A stretch of 64,000 bases of DNA. It comes from an uncultured Clostridia bacterium. Its GTDB lineage: Bacteria > Bacillota > Peptococcia > Peptococcales > Peptococcaceae. A program made the position numbers and the translations under genes. Numbering within the stretch: position 1 is the stretch's first letter; the number at the start of each line of letters is the position of its first letter. Below, piece after piece: positions 1-9,070 of the stretch. The notes under the pieces were generated by a model. The model was not told where the DNA came from, did not search any database, and saw only the letters and a list, made by a program, of their open reading frames with translations. The stretch spans positions 1 through 64,000 of the forward strand of contig CALXUG010000006.1 in assembly GCA_944391625.1 (NCBI GenBank), read 5' to 3'.

Positions 1-2
1 AG

Positions 3-179
3 GGTTTCCATAAGCTGAGAATGGGCGGCAATGTCAGCGGTGAAAAGCTGCGCCAACAGGAAGCGCAGACGGGGAAATCCGGTTGGCAGCAGCAGAATAC
101 ACGCCCGCAAAGTAATGGCATGGGTGGAAAGTTTGTGGGGGGAGCGACGGATTGGGATTTATCCTTCCTGGAAGAATGA
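3..179 (+). CDS. C-terminal end of an unknown protein (partial)
   Basis: Frame 3 is open from the window edge to the TGA at 177-179, giving about 58 residues. The tail is rich in Gly, Gln, Asn and Ser and ends in an acidic-aromatic tip, DWDLSFLEE. A flexible linker plus acidic tip recalls proteins that dock partners through their C-terminus (SSB is the classic case), but the SSB tip DDIPF is absent, so no family is assigned. It lies upstream of recJ and is separated from it by a palindrome and a likely promoter. A longer overlapping reading frame (31-384) runs through the palindrome and looks spurious. Confidence 0.5.
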   Translation, partial: GFHKLRMGGNVSGEKLRQQEAQTGKSGWQQQNTRPQSNGMGGKFVGGATDWDLSFLEE

Positions 180-180
180 C

Positions 181-300
181 GGGCTTGTCCTTTTTCCTTC
201 TGGCGGCGTTGTTGGATTATGGATTTGCTTGCGTACCCTAAGTACGCGGCGCTGCATCCAGAATCCAACGGCCTGGCCGGAAGAAAAAAATCCTGCGCCC
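181..300. repeat. Long imperfect palindrome, possible repetitive element or terminator
   Basis: The arm at about 191-224 (TTTTTCCTTCTGGCGG... ending ATTATGGAT) is the near reverse complement of about 257-290 (ATCCAGAATCC... ending GGAAGAAAAA). Inside lies a second stem, GCGTAC at 231-236 with GTACGC at 242-247, around a 5-nt loop. The whole could fold into one long hairpin directly after the stop codon of the upstream gene. It may act as a terminator, but its size and GC-rich arms resemble dispersed palindromic elements of the REP/BIME or MITE kind. No second copy was noticed in this window. Confidence 0.6.
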
Positions 301-497
301 TTCGGTTGGTGGAACGGGAGTTCTGTATGGCTGGAAAGTAAAAAGCCGCCTTGCGCTAGAAAAATAGTTCCTTCTAAATTTTAAAAGAAACTTTATTTTA
401 TATATTGTGCAAACTATGGTGAAAAAATGATGCCTCTGTTATTGCGTTGGGGATGAACGGAACTGGATGTTTCTGTGATTCTGGACGCAGGCGGGTA

Positions 498-527
498 TTG
501 TACATCTGCTTGGGTTTGTGATATGAT
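498..527 (+). promoter_or_regulatory. Likely promoter of the recJ-rel-dtd-hemZ operon
   Basis: TTGTAC (498-503) and TATGAT (522-527) are separated by 18 bp, in an AT-rich stretch about 80 bp before the recJ start. The rest of 301-604 shows no gene I can support. Confidence 0.45.
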
Positions 528-604
528 ATATAATTAAATAGACTTTTAGATGCTTTTGGTAGAAAAAGGTAGATTCTATCGAAAGGGGAGGGGGGAACGC
601 TGTA

Positions 605-3600
605 ATGAAAATGAATAAATGGGTCATACAAGAGACAGATTCCGGATTGCGGGATAAATTAGTGAGAGAATTGGGCATTTCCCCTATTTTGGCTAATCTG
701 CTGTTAAATCGTGGTTTGCGTGATCCGCAGGAAATTACAGAGTTTTTAAATCCTTCGCTGCAGCAGCTTTCTTCGCCTTTTGAAATGGTGAATATGGGTG
801 CGGCTGTGGAACGGATTTTGGAAGCAGTTGAAAAAAAAGAGAAGATTGTGATTTATGGTGATTATGATGTGGACGGCATTTGCGCCAGTGTCACGTTATA
901 TCAGGGTCTGCAGGTATTGCAGGCAGAGGTGGATTATTATGTGCCGGACCGTATGGAAGAAGGATACGGTGTCAATACAGCAGCGCTGCGGGCTATTTTT
1001 GAGGATGGCGCCAGACTGCTGGTAACAGTGGACTGCGGTATCAGCTCCTGGCAGGAGGTCGCAGCTGCAAAAAGCTGGGGCATGGATGTGATTGTAACCG
1101 ATCATCACCAGCTGCCGGATCAGTTGCCGGATTGTATCATTGTCAATCCGGTGCTAAGCAATCGGGAGCAGGATAAATGGCGGTTTTTATGCGGTACAGG
1201 CGTGGCATTTAAGGTGGTGCAGGGTCTGTTTTCCCAGTATTATGGGGAGAGCGGCTTTACCAGACGGATGCTGCCCTTTTTGGATTTGGCGGCATTGGCC
1301 ACAGTGGCTGATATTGTGCCGTTAAAAGGGGATAATCGTGTTCTGGTAAAGTTTGGTCTGGAGCAGATGGCTTTGGCAGAGCGGCCTGGTTTGGCGGCTT
1401 TATGGAAGGTTTCGCAAAATCATGAAAATGCAGTGCCCACTACCACTGCGGTAGGATTTGGTTTGGCGCCGCGGCTAAATGCCTGCGGCCGTATCGGTGA
1501 TGTGCGCATGGGATTGCAGCTGCTGACCACCAAGGATGCCAGGGAGGCAGCGCAGATTGCTGCTGATTTGGACGAGGCCAACCGCAATCGGCAGAATATT
1601 GAGCGGGCTATCTATGAGGAAGCGCTGGAAAAAGTAAGCCAGCAGGGTCTGCATCAGCAGCAGGGCTTGATTGTGGTAGGTGAAAGCTGGCATCCCGGTG
1701 TAATTGGTATTGTGGCTTCCCGTTTGGTGGAACGGTTTTATACGCCTACCATTGTACTGACCTTGAACAATGGCTTATATAAAGGCTCCGGCCGTAGTAT
1801 TGAAGGGTTTCATCTGCAGAAAGCGCTGAATCAGTGCGCCGATTTACTGGAGAACTTTGGCGGGCACAGTCAGGCGGCAGGGTTAGGTTTGAAACCGGAA
1901 AATCTGCCTGCTTTTCGGGAGCGGTTTGCGCAGATCGTGCAGGCCAATACAACCAGTGATTCGTTTGTACCTGCGCTGCTCATTGACAGTGAAATTGATA
2001 TGCAGGATATTAATCATGAGATTTTTAAGGAAATTTCCAAAATTCAGCCAACCGGCACCATGAATCCCACGCCGGTGTTTGTCTGCCGGGGACAGCAGCC
2101 GCTGGAAACCAGAACGGTGGGCAATACCGGAGATCATTTGCGTTTAAAGCTGCATACCGGTCATGGAGATATTTTTGGCATTGGGTTTAAAAAAGCCGAG
2201 CTGGAACCGCTGGTGCGGGAGGGTTCGGTGGATATCGCTTTCAGTCTGGATAAAAATACCTTTAATAATAAGACCAGTTTGCAGATGCTGATTAAGGATA
2301 TTAAATCTTACCGGCGCCCAGATCAGATGAATTTTTTAGACAGGCTGTTTTTCTATAAAGAAGAATATTTGGAGGACGATCCGTATCGTTCTATCGGTGA
2401 GCAGGATCAGTTTTATACCAAGCTGGTGGGCGTCACCTTTGAAAATCGTCAGGAACAGGTCAAGCAGCTGATTGCCGGTCAGCCGTTAGAGCTGCGGCGG
2501 GAGCAGAATAATGTCCATGATGAAAATGCTATCGCCGTTTTTGCCGATGGTGTGCAGGCAGGCTATTTAAAACGAAATATTGCCCGACATCTGGCACCTA
2601 ACTTTGACAGGGGCGTCGGTTATGAGGCAATGGTTGTACAGGTAACCGGCAGTGATGATACCAACTGGGGCGCCAATATTTTTATCCAACGCACCGATCG
2701 CCGGGAGCTGGCTGCCGAAACGGAACAGCAGCAGCTGCGGGCAGCGCTGGAGCAGTTGGACGAAGATGCCTTGAAAGAGCAGATCCGACAGGCTCTTTTA
2801 GGCGAACATGCCTATCGGCCCAAGCAGCAGGAGGCCTTGGAGCGTTTGCATAACGGCGGTAATGTGCTGGCAATTTTAGGCACAGGCAGGGGAAAATCGG
2901 CTATTTTTCAAAGTTACAGCGCTTATCTGGCCTTATGGAAGCATCAGGTCACCATTATTGTTTATCCGCTGCGGGCATTGGTCAACGACCAGTATCAGGC
3001 GTTGGAGAAAAAACTGAAGCCTCTGGGATTACAGGTGCGCCTTGGCACCGGCGCTTTGGAAGGCGAGGAACGGGCTGCGTTTTTCCAGCAGATTATGGAT
3101 GGAAAAGCAGATCTGATTTTAACTACACCGGAATTTTTGCTGTGCAACCGACAGCGGTTTCTGGAGCTGGGCAGTCGGCTGGGACTGGTGGTGGTGGATG
3201 AGGCCCATCATCTGGTCAGCCGTCGGCAGGGGTATAAGCAGCTGCCTGACGGACTGCGGGAAATCCGGCCCAAACAGATTCTGGCGGTAACAGCTACAGC
3301 CGGCGATGAGGCAGCAGAACAGATTACTTCTTTGCTGCAGATTGACCAAATTGTCATTGATCCCTTTGTGCGGCAGAATTTACAGATTGTGGACCAGCGG
3401 GAGAATCATAAAAAGAATGAGTATCTGCTGCAGCTGCTGCATAAAAACGAGAAAATTGTAATTTATGTGAACAGCAGGCAGAAGGTGGTGCAGCTGGCGG
3501 AGCTGCTGCGGGAAAAAGCGCCTGACGCTTTGCAGAATCAAATTTGTTATTATCATGGCGGATTGCCGGCGGCAGACCGTTTGACCATTGAAAATCAGTT

Positions 3601-4207
3601 CCGCAGCGGAGAGCTGCAGGTGATCGTGACCACCAGCGCTTTTGGAGAAGGGATTGACATTCCCGATATTCGCCATGTGGTATTGTATCATTTGAGCTTT
3701 TCCGGTGAAGAATATAATCAGCTGGCCGGGCGGGCTGGCCGGGACGGCAATCCTGCCTGGGTGCATCTTTTATATAACCGGCGGGACGAAACCTTAAATC
3801 GAAACGTGCTGTCTTCTGCATGTCCTGCCCGGGAATTGCTGGGGAAATTTTACCGGCTGCTGCAGTTTTTGATTCAGGGCAAACCGGCTATTGAACTGAC
3901 CAACGGGCAGTTGGCAGAACTGGTGAAGCAGGAGCGTTTTGCAGAGCCGAATGAATCCTGCATCAGCCATTGGCTGGGCATTTTTGAAGAACTGGGGTTC
4001 TTGGAACGGGAACGGGAAGGCAGCAAACGAAAAATTATTATGACGCCAAGTCCTAATAAAATGGACTTATTTTCATCATTGCGCTATCAGGAATGTATGG
4101 CAGAGTTAGAAGATTTTCAAAAATATTTGCAGATTGCTTTTGATCATAATCAGGAAAATTTACTGACTGCTATCAATCGTCCAATTTATCCGGCACATTG
4201 GCAGTAA
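605..4207 (+). CDS. recJ: RecJ exonuclease fused to a HIRAN domain and a RecQ-like helicase
   Basis: The N-terminal half is a RecJ 5'-3' single-strand DNA exonuclease: DYDVDG near residue 86, the DHH motif at about 166 (TDHHQLP) and the DHHA1 glycine motif GGHSQAAG near 419. Residues of about 602-695 look like a HIRAN domain (starts FYTKLVGVTFE), a module that binds DNA ends. From about 740 there is a superfamily 2 helicase of RecQ type: Walker A GTGRGKS near 758, DEAH near 865 and motif VI QLAGRAGRDG near 1040. At 1200 residues it is about twice the usual RecJ size. A helicase in cis could feed single strands to the nuclease in recombination and repair. A strong GGGGAGGGGGG ribosome site precedes the ATG. 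It is followed 17 bp later by rel. Confidence 0.93.
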   Translation: MKMNKWVIQETDSGLRDKLVRELGISPILANLLLNRGLRDPQEITEFLNPSLQQLSSPFEMVNMGAAVERILEAVEKKEKIVIYGDYDVDGICASVTLYQGLQVLQAEVDYYVPDRMEEGYGVNTAALRAIFEDGARLLVTVDCGISSWQEVAAAKSWGMDVIVTDHHQLPDQLPDCIIVNPVLSNREQDKWRFLCGTGVAFKVVQGLFSQYYGESGFTRRMLPFLDLAALATVADIVPLKGDNRVLVKFGLEQMALAERPGLAALWKVSQNHENAVPTTTAVGFGLAPRLNACGRIGDVRMGLQLLTTKDAREAAQIAADLDEANRNRQNIERAIYEEALEKVSQQGLHQQQGLIVVGESWHPGVIGIVASRLVERFYTPTIVLTLNNGLYKGSGRSIEGFHLQKALNQCADLLENFGGHSQAAGLGLKPENLPAFRERFAQIVQANTTSDSFVPALLIDSEIDMQDINHEIFKEISKIQPTGTMNPTPVFVCRGQQPLETRTVGNTGDHLRLKLHTGHGDIFGIGFKKAELEPLVREGSVDIAFSLDKNTFNNKTSLQMLIKDIKSYRRPDQMNFLDRLFFYKEEYLEDDPYRSIGEQDQFYTKLVGVTFENRQEQVKQLIAGQPLELRREQNNVHDENAIAVFADGVQAGYLKRNIARHLAPNFDRGVGYEAMVVQVTGSDDTNWGANIFIQRTDRRELAAETEQQQLRAALEQLDEDALKEQIRQALLGEHAYRPKQQEALERLHNGGNVLAILGTGRGKSAIFQSYSAYLALWKHQVTIIVYPLRALVNDQYQALEKKLKPLGLQVRLGTGALEGEERAAFFQQIMDGKADLILTTPEFLLCNRQRFLELGSRLGLVVVDEAHHLVSRRQGYKQLPDGLREIRPKQILAVTATAGDEAAEQITSLLQIDQIVIDPFVRQNLQIVDQRENHKKNEYLLQLLHKNEKIVIYVNSRQKVVQLAELLREKAPDALQNQICYYHGGLPAADRLTIENQFRSGELQVIVTTSAFGEGIDIPDIRHVVLYHLSFSGEEYNQLAGRAGRDGNPAWVHLLYNRRDETLNRNVLSSACPARELLGKFYRLLQFLIQGKPAIELTNGQLAELVKQERFAEPNESCISHWLGIFEELGFLEREREGSKRKIIMTPSPNKMDLFSSLRYQECMAELEDFQKYLQIAFDHNQENLLTAINRPIYPAHWQ

Positions 4208-4224
4208 AAGCAGGGGGGAACCAT

Positions 4225-6411
4225 ATGATTCGATTTAAAGATTTATTAGATGCTGTATATGAAAATAATCCAAAGGCTGATTTGGAACTGTTGGAAGAAG
4301 TATATCGTTTTGCGGAAGATTTACACAAAGGGCAATTCCGCAAATCTGGTGAGCCATATATTATCCATCCGTTATCTGTGGCTTTGATCCTGGCTGAGCT
4401 GGGCATGGATGAAAAGGCAGTGGCAGCAGGGCTGCTCCATGATGTGGCCGAGGATACGCGCTGCAAACAAAATTGTCTGGAAAATAATTTTGGAGAAGAA
4501 GTTACGTTTTTGGTCAATGGTGTAACCAAACTGAATAAACTGGAATGCAATTCCAAAGAAGAGCAGCAGTTGGAAAGCTACCGAAAAATGTTTTTGTCCA
4601 TGGCAGAAGATGTACGCGTGGTAATGATTAAGCTGGCGGACAGATTGCACAATATGCGGACATTAAAGTATCAGTCGCCGGAAAAACAAAGAGCCATCTC
4701 ACAGGAAACCCTGGAAATTTATGCACCCATTGCCAATCGGTTGGGGATTTCCAAAGTAAAATGGGAACTGGAGGATTTGTGCCTGCGTTATCTGGAACCG
4801 GAAAAATTTTATGAATTGGTAGAACGGATTTCCATGAAGCGGGACGAGCGGGAGGAATATATTCAGGAGATTATCCGCAAACTGCATCAGGAACTGGATA
4901 AAGTGGGGATCGATGCAGAGATTTCCGGTCGACCCAAACATTTCTTCAGTATTTATAACAAAATGAAAAAGCAAAACAAAGATTTGGATGAATTGTACGA
5001 TTTGATTGCGGTGCGGCTGCTGGTGGATTCGGTAAAAGATTGTTATGCGGCGCTGGGCATTGTGCATACGCTGTGGCGTCCTATTCCGATGCGTTTTAAG
5101 GATTATATTGCCATGCCCAAGCCCAATATGTATCAGTCGCTGCACACCACTGTAATCGGGCCGCAGGGCGATCCCTTTGAAATACAGATTCGCACCTACG
5201 AAATGCATCACACCGCTGAATATGGGATTGCTGCCCACTGGATTTACAAAGAAAGCGGCGGCAGTGAAATCAGCAAGGATTCCACCCAATTGAGCTGGCT
5301 GGAGCAGATCAAAGAAATGCAGAGCGAGGCCAACGATAATAAAGAATTTTTGAATTCGGTAAAAATTGACCTGTTCTCCGATACCGTGTTTGTATTTTCG
5401 CCAAAAGGAGAAGTGTATGAGCTGACTGCCGGCTCCAGTCCGCTGGACTTTGCCTATAAAGTACACACCGGCGTGGGCAACAGCTGTGTGGGCGCCAAAG
5501 TAAACAAACGGATTGTTCCGCTAGATTATCAGCTGAAAAACGGCGATATTGTAGAAATTTTAACCTCCAAGCAGGCCAAACCCAGCTTGGATTGGGTAAA
5601 CTTATGTAAAACCTCACAGGCCCGCAATAAAATCCGGCAGTGGTTTAAAAAAGAAGGCCGAGAAGAAAACAAACTGCGGGGCAAGGATTTACTGGAATCA
5701 GAGCTGCGCAAGCGGGATATGGATTTCAGCTGTCTGAGCAAACCGGATAATCTGGTAGAATTGGCCCAGCGTATGGGTTACAGCAGCTGGGAAGATGTCT
5801 ATGTCGGTCTGGGCAACGGTACGTTAACGGTGCTGCAGGTTGCCAATAAACTGCAGGATGAATATCAGAAAAACCACCCTGTTGCTGATACGGTAGAGTC
5901 CTTGCTGGCCAGCAAAGCCAATAAGGAAATTCACCGCAAAAATGCGGTAAGCGGCGGCAGCAGCGAAGGAGTCATTGTAGACGGTTTTGACGGTGTGCCT
6001 ATTCGGTTTGCCCATTGCTGCAAACCGCTGCCCGGTGATGGTATCATCGGTTATATTACCAGAGGACGGGGCGTTACCATTCATCATCAGGACTGCCCCA
6101 ATATCCGCGGCGCCATAGAAAAGGAGCCTGATCGGTTTGTGGCAGCGGCCTGGGATCAGAATAACGGCAGTGTTTATCAGGTAGAGGTTTTTGTTATTGC
6201 TATTGACCGACCAAAAATTACGCCGGAGGTTATGGCGTTGATTAATGATTCCAAGGTGCATATTACCGCCATTACTTCGCGGGTAAAAGAAGGTAAGACC
6301 TATATGCATATCAGTATTGAAGTGCATAATCTGGATCAGGTAATCGTCATGATTGACAAAATTAAGAGTATCAGCGATGTACTGGAAGTCAAACGTACCA
6401 TTGCTGACTAA
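4225..6411 (+). CDS. relA: Bifunctional (p)ppGpp synthetase/hydrolase (Rel/SpoT family)
   Basis: Makes and degrades the stringent-response alarmone (p)ppGpp. Domain order is complete: N-terminal HD hydrolase (LLHDVAEDT), nucleotidyltransferase synthetase ([20 protein letters not shown]), TGS domain, a Cys-containing zinc-finger-like segment (HCCKPLPGD) and a C-terminal ACT/RRM domain. The RFKD motif in the synthetase is the RxKD signature of bifunctional enzymes rather than the ExDD of synthesis-only RelA, and the HD residues are intact. The ATG at 4225 is preferred because AGGGGGG lies 5 bp before it. An in-frame ATG at 4198 overlaps recJ and lacks a ribosome site. The length, 728 residues, is normal. 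Confidence 0.96.
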   Translation: MIRFKDLLDAVYENNPKADLELLEEVYRFAEDLHKGQFRKSGEPYIIHPLSVALILAELGMDEKAVAAGLLHDVAEDTRCKQNCLENNFGEEVTFLVNGVTKLNKLECNSKEEQQLESYRKMFLSMAEDVRVVMIKLADRLHNMRTLKYQSPEKQRAISQETLEIYAPIANRLGISKVKWELEDLCLRYLEPEKFYELVERISMKRDEREEYIQEIIRKLHQELDKVGIDAEISGRPKHFFSIYNKMKKQNKDLDELYDLIAVRLLVDSVKDCYAALGIVHTLWRPIPMRFKDYIAMPKPNMYQSLHTTVIGPQGDPFEIQIRTYEMHHTAEYGIAAHWIYKESGGSEISKDSTQLSWLEQIKEMQSEANDNKEFLNSVKIDLFSDTVFVFSPKGEVYELTAGSSPLDFAYKVHTGVGNSCVGAKVNKRIVPLDYQLKNGDIVEILTSKQAKPSLDWVNLCKTSQARNKIRQWFKKEGREENKLRGKDLLESELRKRDMDFSCLSKPDNLVELAQRMGYSSWEDVYVGLGNGTLTVLQVANKLQDEYQKNHPVADTVESLLASKANKEIHRKNAVSGGSSEGVIVDGFDGVPIRFAHCCKPLPGDGIIGYITRGRGVTIHHQDCPNIRGAIEKEPDRFVAAAWDQNNGSVYQVEVFVIAIDRPKITPEVMALINDSKVHITAITSRVKEGKTYMHISIEVHNLDQVIVMIDKIKSISDVLEVKRTIAD

Positions 6412-6434
6412 TAGACAGAAATGGAGCAGAGCAG

Positions 6435-6884
6435 ATGCGAGCAGTGGTACAAAAAGTTTCCAGAGGCAGTGTGCAGGTAGAAGGCGCTTGCGCCGGACAA
6501 ATTGAGCAGGGGCTGCTGGTGTTTTTGGGTGTAACCCATGAAGATACCCAGCAGGATGCCCGTTATCTGGCAGAAAAAATTGCCAATTTGCGTATTTTTG
6601 AAGATGAAGCAGAAAAATTGAATTTGTCTGTGCAGGACATCGGCGGCGCTGTGTTGTCTGTTTCTCAGTTTACCCTGTATGGGGATTGTCGAAAGGGCCG
6701 CCGTCCCAGTTTTACGGAAGCTGCCCGTCCAGAGCAGGCCAATGAGCTGTATGAACAGTTTAATCAGTTTTTACAGCAGCAGGGTGTAACTGTAGAAACA
6801 GGTCGGTTTCAGACCCATATGCTGGTGGAGCTGGTGAACGATGGTCCGGTGACCATATTGCTGGACAGCAAAAAGAATTTTTAG
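6435..6884 (+). CDS. dtd: D-aminoacyl-tRNA deacylase
   Basis: Hydrolyses D-amino acids (and mischarged glycine) from tRNA, a cytosolic proofreading function. The 149-residue length, the N-terminal MRAVVQKV, the SQFTLYGD motif and the cross-subunit motif NDGPVT are diagnostic of the DTD family. It follows rel by 23 bp, a neighbour order seen in many Firmicutes (rel-dtd-metallohydrolase-hemZ), and is probably co-transcribed. Confidence 0.97.
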   Translation: MRAVVQKVSRGSVQVEGACAGQIEQGLLVFLGVTHEDTQQDARYLAEKIANLRIFEDEAEKLNLSVQDIGGAVLSVSQFTLYGDCRKGRRPSFTEAARPEQANELYEQFNQFLQQQGVTVETGRFQTHMLVELVNDGPVTILLDSKKNF

Positions 6885-6894
6885 GAGAATGGAT

Positions 6895-7521
6895 ATGAAT
6901 ATTGAAACACTGGTAGTAGGACCTATTGAAACCAATTGTTATATCCTCAGCGATCCGGTCAGTCGCGAAGCAGTGGTGATTGACGCCGGTGATGATGGCG
7001 ACAGCATTTGGCAATTGATTCAGCAGAAACAGCTGCAGGTAAAATATATTTTAAATACCCATGGACATTTTGACCATATACAGGCCAATGACAGTCTGCG
7101 GGAAAAAACAGGAGCGCCGCTGGCCATCCATGCCGATGATGCAGAGCTTTTGCTTGCGCCGGAAAAGGTCAGCGCCGGTATGTATATGCAGGTAAACGGC
7201 TGTCGGGAGCCGGAAATTTTGCTGCATAATGGCGATGTGATTTCGTTTGGCCCGTATCAACTGCGTGTCATTTATACGCCGGGGCACAGCAGGGGCGGCT
7301 GTTGTTTTTATGAAGCGGCGGAGAAAGTTTGCTTTACCGGGGATACGTTATTTTTAGGCAGTATTGGCCGTACCGATTTGTATGGCGGCGATTATGCGCA
7401 GCTGCTGAAATCGGTGCGGGAGCGGCTGCAGCTGTTGGCGGATGATACAGTGATTTATCCTGGCCATGGTCCGGAAAGCACCATGGCTTTTGAGCGCAAA
7501 AATAATCCCTATTTGAAGTGA
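6895..7521 (+). CDS. Metallo-beta-lactamase-fold hydrolase (glyoxalase II-like, YqgX type)
   Basis: A single-domain metallo-beta-lactamase-fold protein of 208 residues with THGHFDHI (metal-binding HxHxDH), a later GHSRGG, TGDTLF and the C-terminal PGHGPES metal ligand. Close in layout to B. subtilis YqgX, usually annotated as a hydroxyacylglutathione hydrolase-like enzyme; the true substrate is unknown. The AGGAG overlapping the dtd stop is 7 bp from the ATG at 6895 but only 1 bp from the alternative ATG at 6889, which decides the start. It sits in the recJ-hemZ operon. Confidence 0.88.
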   Translation: MNIETLVVGPIETNCYILSDPVSREAVVIDAGDDGDSIWQLIQQKQLQVKYILNTHGHFDHIQANDSLREKTGAPLAIHADDAELLLAPEKVSAGMYMQVNGCREPEILLHNGDVISFGPYQLRVIYTPGHSRGGCCFYEAAEKVCFTGDTLFLGSIGRTDLYGGDYAQLLKSVRERLQLLADDTVIYPGHGPESTMAFERKNNPYLK

Positions 7522-7542
7522 GCTGGAAGTGAGAAAAACACG

Positions 7543-8976
7543 ATGACATCCATGCAATATTATTTGCAGCAAGACAGTCTGCAATATGACAGAACCATTT
7601 TTGATATCCTGCGTATTTTTGACCCTGCTTTTCAGTGGGGGACAGTGCAGGATGGAGCAGTTCCCATTGCAGTGCAATGTCAGGAAGACTGCTGGAGCAT
7701 CTGTATGGGGGAAACGTCCCGTTCTTTTGCAGTGGCAGGATTGGATGAAAACCAGAAACGGCGGTTATTAAAGCAGCATTGTTATCTGTTATTGCAGCAG
7801 ATTTCCGGTGATGCTGCCCATCCTTGGGGCATTATGACCGGCGTTCGTCCCACTAAAATTGTGCATCGCTACTGGGATAGCGGCATGAGCGCGGAGCAAA
7901 TCAAAAAGGCAGTGCAGGAGGAATATTTTGTGCAGCCGGATAAAGCGGCGCTGTTGGCGGATGTTACCCAACGGCAGAGAGCCTTTTTGCTGCAGCGGGA
8001 GGAAGCTGCGCGGCAGGTCAGCGTTTATCTGAGCATTCCCTTTTGTCCCACTCGCTGCGCCTATTGTTCTTTTCCGGCATTCAGTCTGCCCAAACCGGCG
8101 CTGCAGGAAACCTATCTGACCAATTTGCTGGCCGAATGTCAGGCGGTAGGGCAGTTGCTGCGGCAGCAGGGCAAGCAGGTACAGACAGTGTATATTGGCG
8201 GCGGCACGCCCACCAGTCTTAACGCCGGCCAACTACAGCGATTGCTGGAAGGGGTACAGCGTTATTTGGTTTGGCAGCCATTACAGGAGTTTACGGTAGA
8301 AGCCGGACGGCCAGACACCATCACAGAGGAAAAACTGCAGCTGCTGCATCAATATCAGGTGGGGCGCGTCAGCATCAATCCGCAGAGCTTTTCCCAGCGG
8401 ACACTGGACGCCATTGGGCGGCATCATACGGTGCAGCAGGTTTGGGATGTATACGCCATGGCCAGACAGATTGGCTTTGACAGTATCAATATGGATTTGA
8501 TTACCGGTTTGACAGGTGAATCTCTGGAGGAATTTATGCACAGTCTGGATTGTGTTGCTCAGTTGCAGCCGGAAAATCTGACCGTACACACTCTGGCAGT
8601 CAAACGAACTGCGGCGCTGGGGCTGGATGTATTGTCTGTACAGCAGGGGCAGCTGGTGAATGCCATGCATCAGTATTTGCAGCAATGGCTGGCAACCCAG
8701 CAGTATGTACCTTACTATCTCTATCGGCAGAAGCATATGATTGGGGAGCAGGAGAATACAGGCTATTGTTTGCCTGGTAAGGAATCTCTGTACAATATTC
8801 AGATGATGGAGGAACGGCAGACCATTGTAGGACTGGGCGTGGGCTCCACTTCCAAATATGTCAATACCGAGGATTGGACGTTAACCCAAAGGAGCAATCC
8901 CAAGGATCTCTATTTCTACAATCAGCGCATTGATGAGATCATTGCCCGTAAAGCAGAACAGCTCAGGCAGTTATGA
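7543..8976 (+). CDS. hemZ: Oxygen-independent coproporphyrinogen dehydrogenase HemZ-like radical SAM enzyme
   Basis: A radical-SAM protein of 477 residues with the cluster motif CPTRCAYC after SIPF near residue 170, then GGGTPTSL and a HemN/HemZ-like C-terminal half. The N-terminal 160 residues, including HPWGIMTGVRPTKI, match the HemZ type rather than HemN or HemW. HemZ is thought to act on coproporphyrinogen III without oxygen. That would fit the tetrapyrrole operon at 13.3-20.3 kb, although no hemE, hemG or hemH is in this window. It is the last gene of the operon and is followed by a bidirectional terminator. Confidence 0.88.
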   Translation: MTSMQYYLQQDSLQYDRTIFDILRIFDPAFQWGTVQDGAVPIAVQCQEDCWSICMGETSRSFAVAGLDENQKRRLLKQHCYLLLQQISGDAAHPWGIMTGVRPTKIVHRYWDSGMSAEQIKKAVQEEYFVQPDKAALLADVTQRQRAFLLQREEAARQVSVYLSIPFCPTRCAYCSFPAFSLPKPALQETYLTNLLAECQAVGQLLRQQGKQVQTVYIGGGTPTSLNAGQLQRLLEGVQRYLVWQPLQEFTVEAGRPDTITEEKLQLLHQYQVGRVSINPQSFSQRTLDAIGRHHTVQQVWDVYAMARQIGFDSINMDLITGLTGESLEEFMHSLDCVAQLQPENLTVHTLAVKRTAALGLDVLSVQQGQLVNAMHQYLQQWLATQQYVPYYLYRQKHMIGEQENTGYCLPGKESLYNIQMMEERQTIVGLGVGSTSKYVNTEDWTLTQRSNPKDLYFYNQRIDEIIARKAEQLRQL

Positions 8977-9004
8977 GTTTGAAAATAATAACTTATATAC
9001 AAAT

Positions 9005-9058
9005 AAAAAGCATTCTGTCACAACAGCAAATTGCTGTTGCGGCGGAATGCTTTTTATT
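9005..9058. terminator. Bidirectional terminator between hemZ and the histidine kinase
   Basis: AAAAGCATTC and GAATGCTTTT form the outer stem, with an inner CAGCAA/TTGCTG stem. It is flanked by an A-rich left side and TTTTTATTTT on the right. It lies between convergent genes. Confidence 0.85.
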
Positions 9059-9070
9059 TTGGCATGTGTT

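Noticed and set aside
31-384. Open frame of 117 codons on the + strand
   Set aside because: It overlaps the better supported end of the upstream gene in another frame and reads straight through the long palindrome. Its composition (Arg/Trp/Ser/Lys rich, no domains) is not protein-like.
4699-5466. 255-codon minus-strand frame opposite relA
   Set aside because: It lies entirely antisense to a highly conserved gene, has no ribosome site and is rich in Phe/Ile/His/Gln, typical of antisense shadows.
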